A stretch of DNA of 11,500 nt from Calditrichaceae bacterium (lineage in GTDB: Bacteria; Calditrichota; Calditrichia; Calditrichales; Calditrichaceae). The translations under genes were made by a program, and so were the position numbers. Every line of letters begins with the position of its first letter. Position 1 is the stretch's first letter. Where the stretch lies: contig JAUXGF010000030.1 in assembly GCA_030622395.1 (NCBI GenBank), positions 1 through 11,500 of the forward strand, read 5' to 3'. Of this stretch, positions 6,848 to 11,500 are shown piece after piece. The notes under the pieces are model-generated. The model made no database searches. It was given only the letters and a program-made list of their open reading frames with translations, and was not told the origin of the DNA.

Positions 6848-7452
6848 TATGATTTACTCCCTTGCAAAACTTTGTTAATTTTATTCATCCCGACTAACAT
6901 AAAACCGAGGGTAATAAACGCACCCGGCGCTAATACGAAAACTAAAATAGTGGGCGAAGTTTCAGGCAGAAAATTATAGCCCAATATGGCGCCCGACCCT
7001 AATATTTCACGTATACTGCCGAGAATAAATAGAGTAAATGTAAAACCTAAACCCATAGAAATGCCGTCGACAAAGGAGTCCCAAACAGTATTTTTAGAAG
7101 CGAATGCCTCTGCCCTGCCTAAGATAATACAATTGACCACAATTAAAGGGATAAATAAACCCAGTGTTTTATGCAATTCAAACATAGTAGCCTGCAAGCC
7201 CATATCGACAATGGTTACAAAGGTGGCAATAATTACGATAAATGCAGGGATACGCACTCTTGATGGAATAACATTTTTTAGAATGGAAACTACAACATTG
7301 GAGCCGACCAAAACAAACGTTGTCGCCAATCCCATACCAATGCCGTTTTCTGCCGTAGAGGTTACCGCTAATGTAGGGCACAAACCAAGCAAAAGACCGG
7401 TAACGGGATTTTCCGTAAAAAAAGCTTTTTTAAATTTCTCGCCTATTTTCAT
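6847..7452 (-). CDS. rnfE: Rnf complex subunit E, integral membrane
   Basis: A 201-residue membrane subunit, paralogous to RnfA, that forms the core of the Rnf pump with it. Cys25 in LGLCPTLAV and Cys108 in [15 protein letters not shown] are the two conserved cysteines contributing to the [2Fe-2S] cluster at the RnfA/RnfE interface. The [13 protein letters not shown] segment and the helix containing [10 protein letters not shown] (145-154) are typical of RnfE/NqrD. The soluble N-terminus is short ([16 protein letters not shown]) and about six helices follow. The ATG shares one base with the rnfG stop, and its own stop shares one base with the rnfA start, giving TAATG on both sides. Length matches the family. 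Nqr subunit NqrD is the only close alternative, and the RnfB and RnfC neighbours rule it out. Confidence 0.96.
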   Translation of the reverse strand: MKIGEKFKKAFFTENPVTGLLLGLCPTLAVTSTAENGIGMGLATTFVLVGSNVVVSILKNVIPSRVRIPAFIVIIATFVTIVDMGLQATMFELHKTLGLFIPLIVVNCIILGRAEAFASKNTVWDSFVDGISMGLGFTFTLFILGSIREILGSGAILGYNFLPETSPTILVFVLAPGAFITLGFMLVGMNKINKVLQGSKS

Positions 7453-8033
7453 TATTTGCCGTCCTCCCTTAGTCTGTTATAAGTCATTAAAGCCCGTTTC
7501 ACACCGGCGGTAAACGCTCTTGAAGTAATAGTAGCGGCGGTCATGGCGTCTATATCGCCTTTATCTTTTTTTACCAGCCATTTTGTATTGTTTATATTTT
7601 TCCCTCTAAATTGTTTCTTAAAGGGCTCCTTGGACATACCGTCGCCTAAACCGGGCGTTTCCTTATGATCTAATACATACGTGTCAATAACAGAGCCTGA
7701 AGAATCAACGCCGACCATCATGTCAAAATCATTAGTAAATCCATTCGGAGCTTTAACTATAACAGCACAGCCTAAAATATTTTTATTAGAATCAACAGCC
7801 ATAAAATATTTTACCGGCGAACGATCGACTTCCATCTCCTGCGGAATTTCAGGATATTGATAACCGGTTAAGCCGCGTAAAACAATGCCTATTGCTTTTT
7901 TCGTTTCAGCCTTTTTATTTTCTTCAATAGGCTCTCGCGTTACTTTATTTACATAAGCTAATAAAACAGCCGATAAAAAGGCTATTAATACTAAAACGAT
8001 TATAACTTTAAATCCTGATTCTTGTTTAGCCAT
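7452..8033 (-). CDS. rnfG: Rnf complex subunit G, covalent-FMN protein
   Basis: A 193-residue, single-span membrane protein carrying a covalently bound FMN on the outer face, which passes electrons from RnfD onward in the Rnf chain. The N-terminal helix is about residues 8-28. HKETPGLGD at 123-131 is a family signature. The FMN-bind motif is DAMTAATITS (162-171), in which Thr168 would be flavinylated by ApbE. The commonest motif is SGAT; here the Gly position is Ala166, a variant I believe occurs in this family, and all other positions fit. No apbE gene is in the window. The ATG lies inside the 3' end of rnfD (8-base overlap, ATGGCTAA) and the stop overlaps the rnfE start. Length is normal. 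Confidence 0.94.
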   Translation of the reverse strand: MAKQESGFKVIIVLVLIAFLSAVLLAYVNKVTREPIEENKKAETKKAIGIVLRGLTGYQYPEIPQEMEVDRSPVKYFMAVDSNKNILGCAVIVKAPNGFTNDFDMMVGVDSSGSVIDTYVLDHKETPGLGDGMSKEPFKKQFRGKNINNTKWLVKKDKGDIDAMTAATITSRAFTAGVKRALMTYNRLREDGK

Positions 8034-8994
8034 TTTTCACCATCCCAAATTTTTTATCGGGGAAATATTTATCTAATAAAGGCACAACCCCGTTCATTAG
8101 TAAAATTGCAAATGACACGCCTTCCGGATAACTGCCGAACAAACGGATAATTGCCGTAAACAATCCGCAGCCGATTCCGAAGATCACCCTTCCTTTAAAG
8201 GTTAAAGGCGATGTAACCATATCGGTCGCCATAAAAAAAGCGCCTAAAAAAACGCCGCCTGTTAAAATATGAAAAACAGGGCTGGCGTATTGATTCGGAT
8301 CAATCAAATAAAAAATTCCTGTAAATACAAATACTACGGCAATAAATAGGATAGGAATTTCCCAGGTAATATATCTTTTATATAAAAGATACAAAGCGCC
8401 AATTAGTAAAGCCAGCGCCGATATCTCGCCCAAAGATCCGCCCACCTGACCAATAGCCAGGTCTGCCAGGCTGGTATTTGCTAACGCTCCGACGCCTTCT
8501 GTTTTTAGTATGCCAAGCGGAGTGGCGCCGGTGGCTGCGTCTACTGCCATTCCGGGCAGGGGCCAGGAAGTCATTGCTACAGGAAATGAGATCAATAAAA
8601 ATACCCTTGCCACCAAAGCGGGATTAAAAATATTCTGCCCCAATCCCCCAAAAACCTGCTTGCCTAAAATAACCGCAACCAATGAACCGATTAGAAGCAT
8701 CCACCACGGCGCATTTGAAGGCACATTCATTGCTAAAAGTATTCCAGTCAACAAGCTGCTGCCGTCCATAAAATTTATTTTGTAAGGGGCTATACGAGAA
8801 ATCAACGCTTCAATACCTACTGTAAATATTGCGGTCAGCGCTATAACCCGTAAAGCGTCCCAGCCAAACATCCAAGCAGATACGGCAAGCGCCGGTATTA
8901 ATGTAATACACACGGTGTACATAATTTTCGTAGTCGATTCTGTAACCCGGCCCTGGGGGGAAGAATCCATTATAAGTAAGCGATTTACTTCCAC
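8026..8994 (-). CDS. rnfD: Rnf complex subunit D, covalent-FMN membrane subunit
   Basis: A 322-residue, multi-span membrane protein of the RnfD/NqrB family. It carries covalent FMN and takes part in electron transfer across the membrane. The flavin attachment motif is TGATPLG (155-161), with Thr158 as the acceptor. Other signatures are the N-terminal SSPQ followed by STTKIMYTV, FGGLGQNIFNPALVAR (115-130), ATDMVTSPLT (256-265), and YPEGVSFAILLMN (289-301). Roughly nine to ten helices can be drawn. The start is GTG at 8992-8994, preceded on the minus strand by AGAGAGA about eight bases away. It aligns with the usual RnfD N-terminus, whereas the next Met, residue 9, would trim conserved sequence. 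Only two bases separate it from the rnfC stop. The gene is intact. Confidence 0.95.
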   Translation of the reverse strand: MEVNRLLIMDSSPQGRVTESTTKIMYTVCITLIPALAVSAWMFGWDALRVIALTAIFTVGIEALISRIAPYKINFMDGSSLLTGILLAMNVPSNAPWWMLLIGSLVAVILGKQVFGGLGQNIFNPALVARVFLLISFPVAMTSWPLPGMAVDAATGATPLGILKTEGVGALANTSLADLAIGQVGGSLGEISALALLIGALYLLYKRYITWEIPILFIAVVFVFTGIFYLIDPNQYASPVFHILTGGVFLGAFFMATDMVTSPLTFKGRVIFGIGCGLFTAIIRLFGSYPEGVSFAILLMNGVVPLLDKYFPDKKFGMVKNG

Positions 8995-8996
8995 GG

Positions 8997-10322
8997 TTAA
9001 TTCTCTCTTGTTATTATATTTTTACCAAAACGCATCCATTGAACTAATCTTCTATCTGCAGGACAAGCATAAGAGCAGCTTCCGCATTCAATACAATCCA
9101 TGATAGAATCTTTAATATTTGGAGCGATACTATTTGCAATAATCATTTCCACATATTGAGCTACCGTTAAACCCATAGGACAGGCGTTGATGCAATTTCC
9201 GCAGCGAATACAGGGATTCTCCCGCCGGTCGGAAAAATAATCTTCATCAAAAAACAGCAGCGCTGAAGTAGTTTTTGAAATTGGGCTTTCAAATGAACAG
9301 GATGTTCTGCCCATCATAGGTCCGCCGGAGATAAAAAGCTTTACCTTCTCTGTATCTATTTCAAATTTTTCAAATACATACGAAACAGGCGCTCCGACCG
9401 GCAGCATTATATTGCCCGGATTTTTAACCAGGTTACCGGAAATAGTGACAACGCGTTCAGTTAAAGGACGATTATAATAAAAAGCATCATGAACAGCTAT
9501 CACTGTAGCCACATTTTGCACTACAACCCCGACGTCCATGGGTAAGCCTTTGCACGGAACTTCTCTATTTAGGATTGATTTGATAAGCTGTTTTTCGCCT
9601 CCCTGCGGATATTTCACTTTTAGAGGCACAACCTGTATATCCTTATATTCTGCGGTTTCTTTTTGGATTAATTCAATAGCGTCCGGTTTATTCTTTTCTA
9701 TTCCGATATAAATAGGAATGCCGCCGAATAACTTTTGCAGGATAAGAATCCCTTTTAACAATTCCGAACTCTGCTCCAGCATAACGCGGTGATCCGCCGT
9801 GATGTAAGGCTCGCATTCAGCCCCGTTAATGATTAGCGAATCGATCTTTTTCTCAGGAGGCGGCGATAGTTTAACGTGAGTCGGGAAGCCGGCTCCGCCC
9901 ATTCCGACGATCCCGGCCTCAGATATTTTATTCCGTATTTCATCTGCTGAAAGGCTGTCGATATTTATATCTTTCTTTTTATCCGCTTCAATAATATTTT
10001 TAAAACTTTCACCGGCTTTATCCGGAGACAACAGAACGCATTCTTTTATCTGACCGCCTAATTGAACAAATTTAACAATTTTCTGCACCTTCCCGCTAAG
10101 CGGCGAATGCACATTCGATGAAACAAATCCGGTTGATTTTGCCACTAAATCACCGCGGAAAATCTCATCGCCTTTAGCTGCAACTATCTCACAGGGTCTG
10201 CCGATATGCTGATGCACGGGTATCAAAAGCTGCTGCGGGACTTCCCCGTAAATAATGGATTGAGCAGCGGATCGTTTTTCATGCGGCGGATGAACGCCGC
10301 CCATTTTAAATGTATTATTCAT
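8997..10322 (-). CDS. rnfC: Rnf complex subunit C, NADH/FMN and ferredoxin-type subunit
   Basis: A 441-residue peripheral subunit where NAD+/NADH reacts; it holds a bound FMN and two [4Fe-4S] clusters. Domains in order are the RnfC N-terminal barrel-sandwich (FKMGGVHPPHEK at 5-16, VHSPLSGKV at 71-79), the NuoF-like nucleotide/flavin domain (GIVGMGGAGFPTHVKL at 137-152, NGAECEPY at 166-173), an SLBB segment (about 290-340, with GGPMMG at 333-338), and a C-terminal 2x[4Fe-4S] ferredoxin. The cluster ligands are Cys371/374/377/381 and Cys410/413/416/420. The long Lys/Ala-rich C-terminal tail of gammaproteobacterial RnfC is absent, as in clostridial and Bacteroidota forms. The ATG lies 8 bases inside rnfB (ATGAATAA). 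No key residue is missing. Confidence 0.96.
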   Translation of the reverse strand: MNNTFKMGGVHPPHEKRSAAQSIIYGEVPQQLLIPVHQHIGRPCEIVAAKGDEIFRGDLVAKSTGFVSSNVHSPLSGKVQKIVKFVQLGGQIKECVLLSPDKAGESFKNIIEADKKKDINIDSLSADEIRNKISEAGIVGMGGAGFPTHVKLSPPPEKKIDSLIINGAECEPYITADHRVMLEQSSELLKGILILQKLFGGIPIYIGIEKNKPDAIELIQKETAEYKDIQVVPLKVKYPQGGEKQLIKSILNREVPCKGLPMDVGVVVQNVATVIAVHDAFYYNRPLTERVVTISGNLVKNPGNIMLPVGAPVSYVFEKFEIDTEKVKLFISGGPMMGRTSCSFESPISKTTSALLFFDEDYFSDRRENPCIRCGNCINACPMGLTVAQYVEMIIANSIAPNIKDSIMDCIECGSCSYACPADRRLVQWMRFGKNIITREN

Positions 10323-11121
10323 GCGCTTCTATTCCCCGTATTTCAATTGCATTTGTCGGACATGCTTCGACACATTTATTACACAAAGTACATTTCTCAT
10401 AATCAATCTTTGCCAAAAAATTAGTTACATGAATAGCGTCAGATTCACAAACTTTTTCACATTTCATACAGCCGATACAAGCTACGGCACAGGCTTTTCT
10501 GGCGTCCGCGCCTTTGTCTGTGTTAAAACAACTGACAGTTACAATTTTAGAAACAGGGCGCAAATGTAAAAGATCTTTTGGACATGCCGGGATACAATTA
10601 CCGCAGCCGACGCATTTTTCATCATCTATCACAACGATGCCGTCTTCAATGCGCATAGCGTCAAAATTGCAGGCGAGAACGCATGATCCCAATCCGAGAC
10701 ATGTAAAAGAACAAGCCTTATTGCTATCCCCCACCAGCATCATTGCCCAACAATCCTGAATGCCTCTGTAATCCATAACCGGTTTGCAATTTTGTGTTGT
10801 TCCTTTACACATCAGCGAGGCAACTTGTTTTTCGCCAACTTTAACTTCCAGACCCAGCGCTTTGCCAATTGCCTCCATTGTTTCCGAATCGGCGACAGGA
10901 CAGATTGTATCAAGACTCATGGTATTAACCGCATTTTCCGCATAAGCCGAGCAGCCGGCAAAACCGCAGCCTCCGCAATTTGCTCCAGGCAGCAATTCGT
11001 TAACCTCTTCAATCCTCGGGTCTTCATAAACATAAAATTTCTTTGAGGCTATTAAAAGACCTGTTGATGATATCAAGGCGAATCCGCCTAAAATTAGAGC
11101 GGGTATAATTAATTCAGGCAA
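10315..11121 (-). CDS. rnfB: Rnf complex subunit B, polyferredoxin electron-entry subunit
   Basis: A 268-residue, membrane-anchored iron-sulfur protein that accepts electrons from reduced ferredoxin. Residues 4-26 form the N-terminal helix. The omega-type [4Fe-4S] motif is Cys49/Cys52/Cys57/Cys74 (CGGCGFAGC). Four more ferredoxin-type sets follow: Cys137/141/147/151, Cys170/173/176/180, Cys215/218/221/225, and Cys244/247/250/254. This multi-cluster form is that of clostridial and Bacteroidota RnfB; the gammaproteobacterial protein is shorter with fewer clusters. The start is TTG at 11119-11121: AGGAGG lies four bases upstream, a stop codon at 11137-11139 closes the frame beyond it, and no ATG or GTG lies between. 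It is the first gene of the operon and its 3' end overlaps rnfC by 8 bases. Confidence 0.95.
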   Translation of the reverse strand: MPELIIPALILGGFALISSTGLLIASKKFYVYEDPRIEEVNELLPGANCGGCGFAGCSAYAENAVNTMSLDTICPVADSETMEAIGKALGLEVKVGEKQVASLMCKGTTQNCKPVMDYRGIQDCWAMMLVGDSNKACSFTCLGLGSCVLACNFDAMRIEDGIVVIDDEKCVGCGNCIPACPKDLLHLRPVSKIVTVSCFNTDKGADARKACAVACIGCMKCEKVCESDAIHVTNFLAKIDYEKCTLCNKCVEACPTNAIEIRGIEAHE

Positions 11122-11125
11122 TATG

Positions 11126-11131
11126 CCTCCT
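11126..11131 (-). promoter_or_regulatory. AGGAGG ribosome binding site deciding the TTG start of rnfB
   Basis: On the minus strand AGGAGG is followed by CATA and then TTG. The perfect Shine-Dalgarno core supports the rare start codon, although four bases of spacing is on the short side. It is the strongest ribosome binding site of the six rnf genes, as expected for the first gene of a translationally coupled operon. Confidence 0.72.
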
Positions 11132-11310
11132 AAACTTTAAAATTAATAGATTCGATTCTTCAAGCATAATCCATATCACAATATATAGTAGGACAAGCAC
11201 ATAAATAATCGGGATTATGAACTTCAAATCCCAAATAGCAAATCATAAATTCCAAATAAATTTCAAACTACAATAACCAAATTACAAATAGCTGTTACCA
11301 AAAGTCATTA
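11132..11310. other. AT-rich leader upstream of rnfB
   Basis: No gene is visible. The rnf promoter should be here, reading leftward, but I find no -35/-10 pair convincing enough to report. ATAATC and GATTAT (11205-11218) form a small palindrome around GG. From 11221 to 11290 the DNA is low-complexity, with repeated words such as CAAAT, CCAAAT and ACAAAT, a texture that continues on the far side of the gene remnant at 11311-11427. Confidence 0.5.
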
Positions 11311-11427
11311 TTATTTTGATTTTTCAACTATTGAAGAAAATATCTTTTTTAATTCATCAGCTTTTGCGAATTTAAATATTCTTTCCTCAAGATAATATAT
11401 GGGTTTGGGACTTTGAATTTTGGGCAT
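11311..11427 (-). pseudogene. Internally deleted remnant of a four-helix-bundle (S23/IVS-type) protein gene
   Basis: A 38-codon minus-strand frame runs from ATG (11425-11427) to TAA (11311-11313). It encodes MPKIQSPKPI, YYLEERIFKF, AKADELKKIF, SSIVEKSK. The first half matches the usual start of four-helix-bundle proteins (Pfam PF05635, 23S rRNA intervening-sequence protein family), with a LEER.F.FAK motif. The second half matches their usual end (EA.EL.KIFSSI..K). The family is about 115-130 residues, so some 80 residues of the middle appear to be missing in frame. There is no Shine-Dalgarno sequence before the ATG, and AT-rich low-complexity DNA surrounds it. I infer a deletion derivative rather than a working gene. 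The family assignment rests on recall of its end motifs. A real small helical protein is the less likely alternative. Confidence 0.6.
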
Positions 11428-11500
11428 TGTTATTTATTTGTGATTTTTTTTTGTCTTTTGTAATTTAATTTATTTATTACCTATGCAAACGACATAGTTC
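11428..11500. other. AT-rich low-complexity edge
   Basis: This is T-rich on the plus strand with repeated words such as TTATTTATT and TTTTGTAATTTAATTT. No gene or regulatory site is recognised. It resembles the texture at 11221-11290, so the gene remnant is embedded in one continuous low-complexity tract. Confidence 0.45.

Noticed and set aside
6986..7513. A 175-codon plus-strand frame opposite rnfE and the end of rnfG
   Set aside because: It lies wholly antisense to intact conserved genes and its translation resembles no family. It is a shadow of their codon bias.
8510..8785. A 91-codon plus-strand frame opposite rnfD
   Set aside because: It is antisense to membrane-helix coding sequence and is a by-product of that codon pattern.
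11140..11260. A sigma-70 type promoter for rnfB, for example TTGTCC or TTGAAG with an AT-rich -10
   Set aside because: Several weak combinations can be picked in such AT-rich DNA, and none has both good boxes and 16-18 base spacing.
1..11500. tRNA or rRNA genes, riboswitches
   Set aside because: No cloverleaf, rRNA-like or aptamer-like segment was recognised in any spacer.

Overview
The window reads as a chromosomal segment from a bacterium of the Bacteroidota/FCB assemblage, most likely Ignavibacteriota or a close relative. The evidence is a PorU-type C25 peptidase ending in a type IX secretion-style C-terminal domain (with its YPNPF motif), a Bacteroidota-like secreted S9B dipeptidyl-peptidase, a complete six-gene rnf operon in B-C-D-G-E-A order, moderately AT-rich coding DNA, and spacers full of short palindromic and octamer repeats. 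The phylum assignment is inferred from gene content only; no rRNA or universal marker gene is present.

Layout, left to right. (1) Bases 1-2240, plus strand: the 3' part of a porU-like gene whose reading frame is open to the window edge. (2) 2241-2681: a spacer with a TGGAGTRW octamer array followed by a 301-bp MITE-like element with perfect 15-bp terminal inverted repeats. (3) 2682-3452, plus strand: an AIM24/TIGR00266-family gene. (4) 3453-3918: the convergent spacer, a mosaic of palindromes, direct repeats and a second, inverted octamer array that can fold into a long hairpin. (5) 3919-6108, minus strand: dipeptidyl-peptidase IV. (6) 6109-6268: a short AT-rich spacer. (7) 6269-11121, minus strand: rnfB-rnfC-rnfD-rnfG-rnfE-rnfA, overlapping or nearly abutting throughout. 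(8) 11122-11500: AT-rich leader of the rnf operon, and an internally deleted remnant of a four-helix-bundle (S23/IVS-type) protein gene.

How the genes work together. The Rnf complex couples electron transfer between ferredoxin and NAD+ to pumping of Na+ or H+, and every cluster- and flavin-binding site expected in it can be located. The PorU-like protease would process cargo of a type IX secretion system, and DPP IV would release dipeptides outside the cytoplasm. Together they fit a peptide-using organism with an anaerobic or facultative energy metabolism (inference). I see no defence system, CRISPR array, prophage, transposase or biosynthetic cluster. The least ordinary material is in the spacers: the MITE-like element directly upstream of the AIM24 gene, octamer arrays on both sides of that gene, and the collapsed four-helix-bundle gene.
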